A DNA stretch of 64,000 bases from Curtobacterium flaccumfaciens (GCA_029689965.1 CP121450.1:1550001-1614000), one strand, 5' to 3'; shown: positions 1 through 13,558, counted from the stretch's first letter. The notes: a model not told the origin generated them from the letters alone. Program-made: numbers and translations.

Positions 1-447
1 CACCCGCTGCAGCAGGGCCTCGCCCCGCATCGCGATCGTCGCCGGCGGGTTGAGGTGCGGCGGCGCGGTGCGGATCAGCATCGAGCACCCGAGGTCCTCG
101 CAGATGTACGAGCCGATGGTGTTGCCGTTCCGGCCGGCTTCGCCCGCCCGTGCAGCGGAGAACAGTCGCACCTGCGTCGCCGGCTGCGGGGAGTGGCAGA
201 ACGAGCACATCGCCGCGATGCCGGGCCGGAGCGAGCCACCGGCTGACCGCACGACGATCCCGACCGGTCGATCGTCGATCCACGAGACGATGTAGCCGCG
301 GCGAGCGGCCTGCGGGTCGCGCCAGCCGAGGAACTCGCGCTCGTCCCACAGCGTCTCGTGCAGGCCCGGGACGGGCAGCTGGGCCAGTTCGTCCGGGGTG
401 GCGTTGACGAACGACGAACGGATGTCTGCTTCGGTCAGTGGCTTCAC
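1..447 (-). CDS. FBP-domain treble-clef zinc-finger protein, C-terminus cut by window edge
   Basis: The reading frame is open from GTG at 447 to base 1 (149 codons, no stop), so the 3' end lies outside the window. The N-terminal half has an LHETLWDEREFLGWRDP segment. The C-terminal half has CSFCH followed by VRLFSAARAGEAGR, GNTIG and YICEDLGCS, that is CxxC and CxxxxC pairs. This is the C-terminal treble-clef zinc finger seen in FusB/FusC-type elongation factor G-binding proteins. In actinobacteria the finger commonly stands alone, and a role in ribosome or EF-G rescue is only inferred. Starting at GTG 447 fits VKPLTEADIRSSF as the N-terminus; no strong Shine-Dalgarno is visible. Confidence 0.85.
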   Translation of the reverse strand, partial: MKPLTEADIRSSFVNATPDELAQLPVPGLHETLWDEREFLGWRDPQAARRGYIVSWIDDRPVGIVVRSAGGSLRPGIAAMCSFCHSPQPATQVRLFSAARAGEAGRNGNTIGSYICEDLGCSMLIRTAPPHLNPPATIAMRGEALLQRV

Positions 448-459
448 GGTGCCATCACC

Positions 460-1221
460 CTATGCCTCGCCTCCGACAGGACGGCGGCCCTGCAGCCTGG
501 AGGCCCGGATCGCCCCGAGCGCGCTCGTCCCGTCCGCCACGAGCACCGCCCGGCGCAGCGCGTCGCGTCCGACGCGGCGAGCGGCCGCATCGTCGGCCGC
601 GAACTCGACGAGCACGCGCGTCGACCGCGCCATGGCGCGTGCCCCGGGGACCCACGGGACGGCGCGCTCGATGGACTCGGCGACCCCGACCGCGATGGCG
701 TGGCGCTGGGTCAGGTGGGCGCGTTCGTGGGCGACCACGGCCTCCAGCTCGTCCGTCCGCAGACGATCCGCGAGCCCGGTGCTCACGAGCACCCCGCCGG
801 ACCTGCCGGGACGGCGCACGCGAGCGCGTGCTCGGCCTCGACGACGGCCACGGGCGTCCCGTCGATCTCGCGGTGCGGCGCCGTGCCGGAGCGCATCGCC
901 TCGCGCACGGCCTCGTGCTCGGCGCCGGGCCGGACCCGGACGGCGATGACGAACGCGAGCACGGCGAACAGCGCGACGCCGAGGTTGAGCCCGTGCGCGG
1001 GGAGTCGCCGAGGCGGAACGGGTCCGTGACGGGCCGGTTCGCGAGCGCCAGGAGGGCGATGCCCACGACGAAGCCCACGATCCCGAGCAGCACGGCGAGC
1101 GACCACGCGACGAGCGCGGTCCGCGGGCGGTCGATGGTCCAGGCGGACCGGGTCAGGAACCGGGCGCGAGCACCACGACCGCCAACGCGAGCGCGATGAG
1201 GACGACTCCGGTGACGACCAC
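460..1221 (-). CDS. M48/M56-type membrane metallopeptidase, frames broken by indels
   Basis: Three frames join into one protein: an N-terminal membrane part (VVVTGVVLIALALAVVVLAP, then TALVAWSLAVLLGIVGFVVG and LNLGVALFAVLAFVIAV), then GGVLVSTGLADRL and the zinc motif VVAHERAHLTQRHA (HExxH), ending at TAG 460-462. The start GTG at 1221 lies 14 nt after the blaI stop and has GAGGGG just upstream. Location after a BlaI repressor matches BlaI/BlaR1-like pairs, where the membrane protease senses a signal and inactivates the repressor. No penicillin-binding sensor domain is present, so the signal is unknown. Frame changes near 1155, 1010 and 810 are probably sequencing indels. Confidence 0.75.
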
Positions 1222-1234
1222 GGCAGCAGGCCCC

Positions 1235-1609
1235 TCAGGAACGTGCTCTGGCGTCGATGGCGCGTCGGAGGACGTCGAGGTCGTCGGAGGCGAGCGACCC
1301 GGTGAACTGCAGCAGGGCGGCTTCGCGGTCGGATGCGGCGGCGAGCGCGTTCGACATGAGGGAGGCGGTCTGTTCCTCCCGGCTGTTCGTCGCGCGGAAG
1401 GTCAGCGGGGCATCGTCGTGCTGCTGCCGTTCGACCTGGCCCTTGCGTCCGAGTCGGTCGAGCACGGTGAGCACGGTCGTCAGGGCGGGTCGCGGTTCCG
1501 GGAAGGCGTCGAGCACCTGGCGTGCGCTCAGGCCCCCGTCCGCCGACCAGAGCGCGTCGAGGACCGCCCGCTCGAGCTGCCCACGGGGGCGCGATCGCTG
1601 TCCTGCCAT
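1235..1609 (-). CDS. BlaI/MecI/CopY-family transcriptional repressor
   Basis: Intact 124-residue protein with the family's winged helix: RGQLERAVLDALW, LSARQVLDAF, ALTTVLTVLDRLGRKG, then a C-terminal dimerisation helix (LLQFTGSLASDDLDVLRRAI). Family members bind operator dyads as dimers and are cleaved when the partner membrane protease is activated. The M48/M56 protease gene follows 13 nt downstream in the same operon. A TAGAAT box sits at 1621-1616, six nt before the ATG, so the mRNA is probably leaderless. The usual regulon (beta-lactamase or penicillin-binding protein) is not visible here. Confidence 0.9.
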   Translation of the reverse strand: MAGQRSRPRGQLERAVLDALWSADGGLSARQVLDAFPEPRPALTTVLTVLDRLGRKGQVERQQHDDAPLTFRATNSREEQTASLMSNALAAASDREAALLQFTGSLASDDLDVLRRAIDARARS

Positions 1610-1670
1610 CCGGGCATTCTACGAGATGTCGAAGCGTGCGGCACGACACGTCCCGGAAACACGGCGCCGG

Positions 1671-1676
1671 TATGCT
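1671..1676 (+). promoter_or_regulatory. Probable -10 box for the riboswitch-gcv transcript
   Basis: TATGCT lies about 35 nt before the first glycine aptamer in the gap between the divergent blaI and gcvT genes. No convincing -35 box is visible. Transcription starting near 1683 would include both aptamers. Confidence 0.5.
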
Positions 1677-1709
1677 CGGACCGGACAACTGAAGACCGGC
1701 CGTTCATCC

Positions 1710-1920
1710 GTCGCGGGAGACGTCGTGCGGTGCCCAGGGCACGCGCACGGCACCGAAGGAGCAATCCCCCGACAATCTCTCAGGTCCCACACCGCAGCGG
1801 ACAGGCCACTCTGAAAAGCAGTCGCGGACCCCGCCGGGTCGGTCAGCGGCTCGCCCACGGTGAAAGCCGCCGGACCTCACGGGCCGCGGTGAAACTCTCA
1901 GGCCCATGACAGAGGGGGAG
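1710..1920 (+). promoter_or_regulatory. Tandem glycine riboswitch (two aptamers) upstream of gcvT
   Basis: Two consecutive aptamers show the class hallmarks. The first has GCGGGAGA at about 1713, CCGAAGGAGCAA, AATCTCTCAGGT and GACAGGCCACTCTGAAA. The second has GGTGAAAGCCGCCGG, GGTGAAACTCTCAGGCCC and ATGACAGAGGGGGAG, ending about 50 nt before gcvT. Glycine riboswitches commonly control gcv operons and switch expression on when glycine is abundant. No clear intrinsic terminator follows the second aptamer, so translational control of the gcvT ribosome-binding site is possible. Confidence 0.92.
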
Positions 1921-1971
1921 TTCCGCCCGACGACGGTCGTCGGGTCCTGCCGATGCCAGGAGAACTCCGCC

Positions 1972-3082
1972 ATGACGCCACTGCGATCATCCCCCTGGAA
2001 CCCGCGCACGAAGCCGCCGGAGCAAGCTTCACCGACTTCGCCGGGTACCGCATGCCCGTGCGCTACTCGTCCGACCTCGCCGAGCACCACGCGGTGCGTC
2101 GAGCGGCGGGGGTGTTCGACCTCTCGCACATGGCGGAGATCGGCGTCACCGGCCCCGACGCCGTCCCCTTCCTCGACCACGCCCTCGCCGGGTCGTTCGG
2201 CGCCATGACGGTCGGGCGGGCGAAGTACTCACTGCTCCTCGCCGAGGACGGCGGCATCCTCGACGACCTCGTCGTGTACCGGACCGACGAGGACGTCTTC
2301 CTCGTGGTCGCGAACGCCGCCAACCGGTCCGTCGCGGTCGAGGCGCTGACCGTCCGCGCCGACGGCTTCGACGTCGAGGTCTCGGACGACTCCGACAGCA
2401 CCGCGCTCGTCGCGATCCAGGGGCCGGCAGCGGCGGGCACGCTCGACGCCCTCGTCGTGTCGGACCGCCTGCAGCCGGAGTCCCCGCTGGACGAGCTCCG
2501 CTACTACCGAGTGCTGCACGCCGTGTTCGACGGGGCGGACGTACTCGTCGCCCGCACCGGCTACACCGGCGAGGACGGCTTCGAGATCTACAGCGACCCC
2601 GACGTCGCGACCGCGATCTGGGACGCCCTGCTCGAGGCCGGTGCCGACCGCGGGGTGGTCCCGCCGGACTCGCCGCCCGCGACACCCTGCGGCTCGAGGC
2701 CGGCATGCCGCTCTACGGCCACGAGCTCGGCACGGACGTCCGTCCCGCGCAGGCCGGGCTCGGCCGCGTGGTCGCCCAGGACGGCGACTTCGTCGGCGCC
2801 GCCGGGGTCACGCCCACCGACGACGCCCGCGTGCTCGTCGGACTCGTGACCGACGGGCGCCGCGCTCCCCGCGCCGGCTACGACGTCGTGCACGACGGCG
2901 TCGTCGTCGGCACCGTGACGTCCGGCGCGCTCTCCCCGACGCTCGGGCACCCGGTCGCGATGGCGTTCGTCGACCCGGCGCTCGCCACCGAGGGACAACT
3001 CCTCCACATCGACGTCCGCGGCACGGCCATCCCCAGCACCGTCACCGCGTTCCCCTTCTACCGCCGCCCTTCGAAAGGCTAG
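1972..3082 (+). CDS. gcvT: Glycine cleavage system aminomethyltransferase (T protein)
   Basis: GcvT transfers the methylene group from lipoyl-H protein to tetrahydrofolate and releases ammonia. Visible family features are [60 protein letters not shown] and the C-terminal [15 protein letters not shown] region. ATG 1972 is preferred because AGGAG lies 9 nt upstream, but the main frame is entered only after one missing base a few codons later; an in-frame alternative start is ATG 1953. A second missing G near 2661 ([15 protein letters not shown] expected) shifts the frame. It is the first gene of the riboswitch-controlled gcvT-gcvH-gcvP operon. Confidence 0.93.
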
Positions 3083-3086
3083 GACC

Positions 3087-3460
3087 GTGACCGACCAGAC
3101 CGCACTCCAGTACACCGCCGACCACGAGTGGCTCCTCGTCGAGGGCGACACCGTCACCGTCGGCATCACCGACCACGCGGCCGAGCAGCTCGGCGACGTC
3201 GTCTACGTCGAACTCCCCGCCGTGGGCACCGCGACGACGGCCGGCGAGCAGATCGGCGAGATCGAGTCGACCAAGAGCGTCGGCGAGCTGTTCGCCCCGA
3301 TCGAGGGCGAGGTCGTCGCCGTGAACGACGCCGTCGTCGACGCGCCGGACACCGTCAACCAGGACCCGTTCGGCGCCGGCTGGCTCGTGAAGATCAAGGT
3401 GGACGGCACGTCGTTCCCCGAGGACCTCATGGACCACGACGCGTACCGGGCGTCCATCGC

Positions 3461-3464
<4 letters not shown>
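3087..3464 (+). CDS. gcvH: Glycine cleavage system H protein
   Basis: Intact 125-residue lipoyl carrier protein. It has the biotinyl/lipoyl-domain hallmarks [33 protein letters not shown] and [10 protein letters not shown], where the lysine of the ESTKS motif is the lipoylation site. It shuttles the aminomethyl group between P, T and L proteins. It starts with GTG four nt after gcvT and overlaps the gcvP start by 4 nt (ATGA), so translation is probably coupled. Confidence 0.97.
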
Positions 3465-6383
<2,919 letters not shown>

Positions 6384-6410
6384 CGACCCGCGTCCTCGAC
6401 GCGAGCAGCG

Positions 6411-6454
6411 CGGACTGGAGGCCCGTGGCGGATCCGCCACGGGCCTCCAGTCCG
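6411..6454. terminator. Perfect 20-bp inverted repeat between convergent gcvP and S9 peptidase
   Basis: CGGACTGGAGGCCCGTGGCG is followed, after GATC, by its exact reverse complement. It lies between two gene 3' ends and would fold equally well in either transcript, so it is probably a bidirectional terminator. There is no U-tract. It carries the CTGGAGG arm shared with other hairpins in this window. Confidence 0.8.
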
Positions 6455-6501
6455 TCCTCCGGTCGCGTGTCCGCCCTCTGGTTGCGTCCGCGACCCGGTG
6501 G

Positions 6502-8624
6502 CTACGCGCTCGGCGTGACGGGCAGGTGCCGCGCCCACCAGGCGAGCACGTGCTCGAACCGCTGCGCCCGGTGCTGCGGACGGCCTGAGCGCGAGAGCTC
6601 GTGCCCCTCACCCGGGAACACCAGGAAGGACGCGTCGACACCGGCGCGCTTCAGCGCGACGAACTGGCGGTGGCCCTGCTCGATCGGGCAGCGCCAGTCC
6701 TCCTCGGAGTGCGCCACCATGAACGGGATCGGCACCTGCGCCGCGTAGGTGAGCGGGCTGCGGCGACGCTGCTCCTCGGGGTCGGCACCCACGTACGCGT
6801 CCGCGAAGAACCAGCCGATGTCCAAGCTGCCGCGAACGAGTCCCAGGCGTTGACCGCACGCTCGCTCCACGCTGCGACGAAGCGCTCCCCGTGGTGGGCG
6901 GCGAGCCAGCTCGTCATGAAGCCGCCGTACGAGCCGCCCATGATGCCGACGCGGGTCTCGTCGAGATCGGGCCGCTCGAGCGCCGCGTCGAGCAGGGCGA
7001 GCACGTCGTCCACGTCGACCGTGCCCATCGCGCCGATCACCGCACGACCGTGTTCGAGGCCGTACCCGCCGGAGCCGCGCGGGTTGCCGATCACGACGGC
7101 GTAGCCGGCGCTGGCGTACACCTGCGCCTCGTCGAAGAACGCCCAGGTGTCCTGGCCGAACGGGCCGCCGTGCACCACGCGGAGCACGGGGTGCTGTCCC
7201 TCGCCCTCGGGCAGCACGACCCAGCCGTGCACGGGGGTGCCGTCGGCGGAGGTGCCGGTGACCTCCTCGATGCGGCGGATGCCCGGGCGCCGGCGCGCTC
7301 ACGGAGCGGGGCGGCGTAGTCGGTGAGCGCGGTGGGCGCGTCGGTGCCGGGCCGGTCGTCGCCTTCGGTCGTGGCCTGGCCTGCGGTGCCGGCCCGGTCG
7401 TCGCCTTCGGTCGTGGCCTGGCCTGCGGTGCCGGCCCGGTCGTCGCCTTCGGTCGTGGCCTGGCCTGCGGTGCCGGCCCGGTCGTCGCCTTGGGTCAGGT
7501 CGACGACGAGGACCTCGCCGGGGCTCGTCGGCGTGGCCGCGGTGGCGACGAGCACGTCCCCGTCCACGTCGAAGCCGGACACCACCAGGTGGCCACCGAG
7601 GACGACGGGGAGCTCGTCGAGCTGCAGCGGTGTCGTCGGACCGGCGGGGACGCGACGGACACCCACGGTGCCGCGGTCGAGCACGGCCACGAGCACGTCG
7701 TCCCCGACGACGACCGGGGTTCCCGTGACGTCTACGGTCTCGCGCGCGGTCAGCCGGACCGGATCCGAGCCGTGGGCCGCGCGCCAGAGGCCCGCGGGCT
7801 CGGCGACGAGCGCACCGTCGGCGTGCGACGACCCGAGGTAGTAGACGACGCCGTCGTCCGACACGGCGACGGGCCCGACGCTGCCCTCGGTGCGGACCGC
7901 GAGGACGACCGTGCCGTCGGAGACGTCGACGCGGTAGAGGTCGTCGTCGTGGGTCTCGCGCTCGCCGAGGTCACGGGTGCGACCACGAGCAGGGCGCTGC
8001 CGTCCGGGTACCAGACCGGGGTGTCGAGCGAGCACGGGGCACTCGTCAGCGCGGTGTCGACGAGCGGGGCGTGCCGGTCGGTCACGTCGACCACGACTAG
8101 CTGCTGCGGCTTGTCGAGCAGGTAGCCGGAACCGTCGACGTGGAAGTCGAGTCGGGTGACGAGGCGGGGCGCCTCGGCGTTCGGTGCGGGGCGACGGTCG
8201 CTGCCGGGCGCCGTCGAACCGTAGCGGCCGGGCTCCGGGAAGCGAGCGGTGACGGCGATCCGCGTCGAGTCGGGCGACCACACCGGGACGCCGGCACCGA
8301 GCGGGAGAGCGGTCACGACCCGCGCCTCGCCGCCGTCCACGGGTGCGACGGCGAGCTGCGGACGTGCGGCGCCGTGTTCGTCCTCGACCACGCGGAGGAA
8401 CGCGAGCGAGCGACCGTCGGGGAGAGGACCGGCGACGAATCGCGATCGCCGGACGTCCAGCGGACAGCGCCCGCGGCGGTCACCCGTTCGATGGTCGTGC
8501 GGTAGACGTCCTCGTCGAGGTCCGGACGGGAGACGGCGACGAACGCCGCTCCTCCGTTCCGGGGATCGCCGCTGACGGTCGGGGAGGACGGGACGTGGAG
8601 GTGGTGGATGTCGTTCGCGAGCAC
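6502..8624 (-). CDS. S9-family prolyl oligopeptidase (acylaminoacyl-peptidase type), indel-broken
   Basis: An N-terminal beta-propeller (WSPDSTRIAVTA, VWYPDGSALLVV, VAVSDDGVVYYLGSS) leads to a C-terminal alpha/beta-hydrolase domain. The active site is complete: Ser in IMGGSYGGFMTSW, Asp in AHSEEDWRCP, His in PGEGHELSRSG; RVVHGGPFGQ supplies the oxyanion region. Such enzymes cleave short peptides in the cytoplasm. Four or more indels split the gene. Between propeller and catalytic domain is a 14-residue repeat (GDDRAGTAGQATTE, three copies) encoded by a 42-bp tandem repeat. The GTG start at 8624 is preceded 6 nt away by TAGCGT, suggesting a leaderless mRNA. Confidence 0.88.
7352..7493 (-). repeat. 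42-bp tandem repeat inside the S9 peptidase gene (about 3.3 copies)
   Basis: Units starting at 7352, 7394 and 7436 are essentially identical, and a partial fourth begins at 7478. As 42 is a multiple of three, the reading frame is kept and the protein gains GDDRAGTAGQATTE repeats in the linker between propeller and hydrolase domains. Copy number is likely to vary between strains. Confidence 0.95.
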
Positions 8625-8846
8625 GTGTTCACGCTACGGCCAGACACGCTCGGGAGGGGTCGGAGTCGGGCGATGAACGTTCTCCGAGCGTTCATCGACT
8701 CCGTGTCGCCTTGCAAGACTGTTCAGAATGAGTTGCGGCGTCAAGCGTACGCGTTGCGTATGCCACCACCACGGCGCAAGTATCCACAGTCTCACGCAAC
8801 GATCCGTCACTCAGGTTTCCGGTGTGTAACAACTTCTGCCGAGATT

Positions 8847-8875
8847 TTGAGCCCTCTCCGACACGCACCTATGGT
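8847..8875 (+). promoter_or_regulatory. Promoter of the oligopeptide transporter operon
   Basis: TTGAGC (8847-8852) and TATGGT (8870-8875) are separated by exactly 17 bp, a good housekeeping sigma-factor promoter. The predicted start near 8882 leaves a leader of about 60 nt containing AGGAGG. The rest of the 318-bp gap (8625-8942) is lower in GC than its surroundings and shows no gene; it must also hold the upstream region of the divergent peptidase gene. Confidence 0.7.
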
Positions 8876-8942
8876 TCTTGCGAACGCGCCGTGGAGCCTG
8901 CCTCCTGCACGTTCGATCACATTCCATCAGGAGGATCACAGA

Positions 8943-10701
8943 GTGAACATCACCAAGAAGCGGGGGCGCCAGCTGCTCGGCGCCGTCGCCCTGGCCGGGG
9001 CGGCTGCGATCGCCCTCGCCGGCTGCACCACCTCTCCGAGTGCCAATGAGTCGGGTTCGGCGTCGAACAAGACCATCACGATCGCGCAGGTCAACGAGGC
9101 CACGTCGTTCAACTACAACACCCCCAGGGCAACCTGGACATGAACGGCATGATCAACTACATGACGCAGCCGCAGTTCGTGACGCTGGGTCAGGACTACA
9201 AGATCACGCCGAACACCGACCTCGGCACGATGAAGAAGCTTAGCGACGACCCGCTCAAGGTCAAGTACACGCTGAACAAGGACGCGAAGTGGTCCGACGG
9301 CAAGGCGATCACCTCTGACGACCTCCTCCTCGGCTGGGCGCAGGCCTCCGGCTACTACGACTCGGACACCCAGGACGCCGACGGCAAGGTGACGAGCGGG
9401 ACGCAGTACTTCTCGCTGGCCTCTGCCTCGCCGTTCCAGACGGACTACCCGACCGACATCACCAAGACGTCGATCACCCTGACGTACAAGAAGCCGTACG
9501 TGGACTGGCAGCTCGTCAACCCGATCCAGTTCCCGGCGCACGTCGTCGCGGAAGAGGCGGGGACGACCACCGACGACCTCCTCAAGGCGCTCAAGGACAC
9601 CCCCGCAGGTGACCCCGCGAAGCCGGCTGCGGCGAACGCGACCCTGAAGAAGGTCGCCGACTTCATCAACACCGGCTACGACAAGACCAGCCTGCCGAGC
9701 GACAAGAAGCTGCTCGTCTCCGGCGGTCCGCTCATGGTGTCCGCCTGGACCCCGAAGCAGTCGATGACCCTCGTGCCGAACCCGGAGTACACGGGCGACC
9801 ACAAGGTCGGCTTCGGCAAGCTCGTCGTCCGCTTCATCGGTGACGCGAACGCCCAGGTCACTGCGCTCCAGAACGGCGAGGTCGACGCGATCCAGCCGCA
9901 GCCGTCCGCCGACACGGTGAAGGCCCTCGACGCCGCCTCCGGCGTCAAGGTCCTCCAGGGTTCGCAGGTCGCCTACGACCACCTCGACCTGAACTTCGGC
10001 TCGTCCGTGTTCAAGGACGAGAACGTCCGCAAGGCGTTCCTCCTCACGATCCCGCGCGACCAGATCCTCAAGTCGATCGTGACCCCGATCAACAAGGACG
10101 CCAAGGTCCTCGACTCGCAGCTTTACCTGCCGGGCCAGGACGGCTACGAGGACGCGGTGAAGTCGAACGACTCGTCCGACTTCTCGAAGGTCGACATCGC
10201 CCAGGCGAAGAAGCTCCTGAACGGTGCCACCCCGACCGTCAAGATCCTCTACAACACCGAGAACCCGAACCGCGTGGACACGTTCCAGGCGATCCAGTCC
10301 TCGGCCGCCAAGGCCGGCATCAAGGTCGTCGACGGCGGTTCGCCCGACTGGTCCTCGCTCCTCGCGGGCGGCGACTACGACGCGTCGATCTTCGGCTGGA
10401 TCAACCCGGGTGCCGGCAACGCCGCGATCCCGCAGCTTTTCCAGACCAACAACGAGGGCAACTACAACAAGTTCGCCAACGACGAGGCCTCGAAGCTGGC
10501 GGTCGAGACGCAGACCACGCTCGACCAGGACAAGCTCGAGGACATGAAGAAGCAGATCGACAAGATCGCCTTCGACCAGGGCTACGGTCTGCCGCTGTTC
10601 CAGACCCGGGGCTCTTCGCGACGACCTCGCAGCTCAAGGGCGTCAAGTACTTCGGCGGCCAGACGGGCATCGTCTGGAACGTCTGGGACTGGACGAAGTG
10701 A
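8943..10701 (+). CDS. Oligopeptide/dipeptide ABC transporter substrate-binding lipoprotein
   Basis: About 586 residues, SBP family 5. It begins with a lipoprotein signal (GAVALAGAAAIALAGC, lipobox Cys), then TITIAQVNEATSFNYNTP. Typical features are LKVKYTLNKDAKWSDGKAIT, ADTVKALDAASGVKVLQGSQ and AFLLTIPRDQILKSI. It captures peptides outside the membrane for the permeases encoded next. GTG 8943 follows AGGAGG. A missing C near 9125 and another near 10607 break the frame. A strong hairpin follows the stop, which would reduce read-through into the permease genes and explain higher expression of the binding protein. Confidence 0.93.
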
Positions 10702-10733
10702 GCCTGACCGGTCGCTGATCAGCACCACGCACG

Positions 10734-10768
10734 AGGGGGCGCCGGACTCGACGAGTCCGGCGCCCTCC
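10734..10768 (+). terminator. Hairpin between the binding-protein and permease genes
   Basis: GGGCGCCGGACTC pairs with GAGTCCGGCGCCC around a 3-nt loop, 32 nt after the stop codon. No U-tract follows. As the permease genes continue on the same strand, it may be an attenuator or mRNA stabiliser rather than a full stop. Confidence 0.7.
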
Positions 10769-10937
10769 CGTGAGCCGGGACCCAGCCCGGCACCACGACC
10801 CCGCCGGCGATCCCGGCACCTCCGCCCAGCGCGGTCGACGACGACCGCGTGGCGGGACCCGATACCCTTGCTGCTCGGGCCGCCCGATCGGACGACCAGC
10901 AGTACGATCCACCACACCGGAGAGGCACCCATCGCCC

Positions 10938-12459
10938 ATGGTGAGTTTCATCGCGAGACGGATCCTCGTCTCGGTCCTCATCCTCATCGCTGCATCGTTC
11001 ATCATGTACAACCTGGCGGCGATCGCGGGGAACCCCTGCAGGACCTCCAGAGCAGCAACTCGCCGAACCGTGACCAGCTCATCGCTGCCCGGACCGCGGC
11101 GCAGCACCTCGACGTCATCCCGCCGCTCCGCTGGGGCATCTGGATCGCCGGCGTCGGCAAGTGCGTGATCGGTCAGTGCGACCTCGGCACCACCTTCCAG
11201 AACCAGCCCGTCGTGGAGCTCCTCCCGCAGGCCGTCGGCTCGACGATCCAGCTGGTGACGTTCTCGTTCATCCTGGCGATCATCTTCGGCATCGGTCTCG
11301 GCGTCGTGACCGCGCTGCGCGTCTACTCGGGCTTCGACTACTCGATCACCCTGGTCAGCTTCTTCCTGTACTCGCTGCCGTCCTTCCTGATGGCCGTGCT
11401 GCTGAAGTCGTTCATCGCGCTGGACTACAACAACTTCCTCGTCGACCCGAAGATCCCACCGGTGAACCTGGTGGTGATCGCGATCGTCGTCGGGCTCGTC
11501 ATCCAGCTCGTGGTCGGTGGCACGCTGAAGCGCCGCGTGACGGTCGGTGCCATCAGCGCGGTGGTCACCGCGGGCATGCTCCTGCTCATGCAGGCCACCG
11601 GGTGGTTCACCGACCCGTCGCTCGGCCCCGTGTTCGTCATCCTGTTCAGCGCCGGCATCGGCCTGGCGATGGTCGCGCTGCTCGCCGGCACGAAGAACCG
11701 GCGCGCCTGGCTCGTGGCGGGGATCAACGTCCTCATCGCGATCATCTGCTACTTCGCGCTGCAGGGACTGCTGAACGTGTCGTCCGGTGCGACGATCTTC
11801 ATCCTCGCGGTGGTCACGGTGCTGGTCGGGCTCGCGTCCGGCTGGTTCGTCGGCGGACACGACCGAGGGCTGATGATGCGCATCGGCGCGCTCACAGCCT
11901 TCCTCAGCGCCGGCGTCATCCTGCTCGACCGCTTCATGCGCTCGTGGATCGACTACACGCAGAACTACGTGTCGCGTCCGATCGCCACGGTGGGATCGTC
12001 GACGCCGGGCCTGACAGGCGACTTCTGGATCTCCGGGATCGACACGTACACGCACCTGCTGCTGCCGACGATCTCGCTCCTGCTCATCAGCTTCGCGAGC
12101 TACACGCGGTACTCCCGCTCGGGCATGCTCGAGGTCCTCGACCAGGACTACGTGCGCACCGCCCGTGCGAAGGGCCTGCCGGAGCGCACCGTCATCGTGC
12201 GGCACGCGCTGCGGAACATGCTCATCCCGATCGCGACGCTCGTGGCGACGGACGTCGGCGCACTGCTCGGTGGTGCGATCATCACCGAGCGCGTGTTCGC
12301 GATCTCGGGCATGGGCAGCCTGTTCAACAGCGGTCTCTCGGTCACCGACGTGAACCCGGTGATGGGCTACTTCCTCGTCATCGCGATCACCGCGATCGCG
12401 TTCAACTTCCTCGCCGACCTGGCGTACTCGGCCCTCGACCGCGGGTGCGCGTCCGATGA
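10938..12459 (+). CDS. Oligopeptide ABC transporter permease (DppB/OppB type), long form
   Basis: About 508 residues, longer than the usual 310-340. The start MVSFIARRILVSVLILIAASF is typical. The C-terminal half has the EAA loop (YVRTARAKGLPERTVIVRHALRN) followed by GGAIITERVFAISGMG. The extra length is an insertion of several hydrophobic helices (about residues 170-300, for example LVVIAIVVGLVIQLVVGG) between the first periplasmic loop and the permease core. A missing base near 11035 and one near 12440 shift the frame; restoring them gives the ending LDPRVRVR. It pairs with the next gene to form the membrane channel. Confidence 0.9.
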
Positions 12460-12529
12460 CCGCGCAGGACAGCCGGACGTCGACGGACCGGCACCAGGAG
12501 ACGAACCTGCACCACCAGGAGGACAACCG

Positions 12530-13545
12530 ATGAGCACCATCCAGGGCGGCGCGCCGCTCGAACCGAACATCGGCGACGGTACCGACGTCGGGCAGACGCC
12601 CGGCTCGCACGAGAAGCAGGTCGGGAGAGCCAGGGCCGGATCATCCTCCGGCGCTTCCTCGCCAACCGCCTCGCGGTCGTCGCGCTGGTCGTCTACGTCC
12701 TCGTGCTGCTGTTCGCGATCTCGGCGGTCGGCCTCGGCCCGATCCCGGGCTGGTGGCACTACTCGTACCGGGCGCTGGAAGACCTGCAGAACGGCGGCGC
12801 GCCCACGGCGGACCACCCGTTCGGTCAGGACCGCATCGGCAAGGACTACTTCGCCCTGACGATGCGCGGCATCCAGAACTCCATCCTCGTGATGATCGTC
12901 ATCGGTGTCTTCGCGACGTTCATCGGTGTGGTCGTCGGTGCCATCGCGGGGTACTTCCGCGGCACGGTCGACGCGGTGCTCATGCGCATCACCGACATCT
13001 TCATCGTCATCCCGGCGATCGTGATCGGCGCCGTGGTCGGCAAGACCGCGAACGGGCTCGGTGCCTGGGGCCTCGCGCTGCTGCTCGGCCTGGTCTCGTG
13101 GATGGTGATCGCCCGCCTCGTCCGCGCCGAGTTCCTGTCGCTCCGCGAGCGCGAGTTCGTCGAGGCGGCCCGGGTCGCGGGTGCGTCGGACGCGCGGATC
13201 ATCTTCCGGCACATCCTGCCGAACGCGATCGGCGTGATCATCGTCTCGGCGACGCTGCTCATCGCCTCCGCGATCCTGCTCGAGACGGCCCTGAGCTACC
13301 TCGGGTACGGCATCAAGGCGCCGGACTCCTCACTCGGCCTGCTCATCAGCCAGAACCAGTCGGCGTTCCAGACGCGCCCGTACCTGTTCTGGTGGCCCGC
13401 CTCGTTCATCGTGCTGCTCGCGCTCTGCGTGAACTTCATCGGTGACGGCCTGCGGGACGCGTTCGACCCGCGATCGAAGCGGTTCAGCCTCCGCAAGACG
13501 CGCGAGCCGCAGAACACGTCCGGCTCGGAGATGATCAGCGCGTGA
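12530..13545 (+). CDS. Oligopeptide ABC transporter permease (DppC/OppC type)
   Basis: About 339 residues. It starts at an ATG 8 nt after an AGGAGG site. After a hydrophilic N-terminus comes the first helix (VVALVVYVLVLLFAISAVG), DHPFGQDRIGKDYF, several helices and the EAA loop REREFVEAARVAGASDARII. The C-terminus is DGLRDAFDPRSKR, typical for OppC. One missing G near 12625 (VGESQGRIILRRF expected) breaks the frame. It is the second membrane partner of the transporter. Confidence 0.93.
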
Positions 13546-13558
13546 CGTCCCCCTGGTC

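Noticed and set aside
1617..1634. BlaI operator dyad upstream of blaI
   Set aside because: TACGAGATGTCG superficially resembles TACNNNTGTA-type sites, but the half-sites do not match as inverted repeats.
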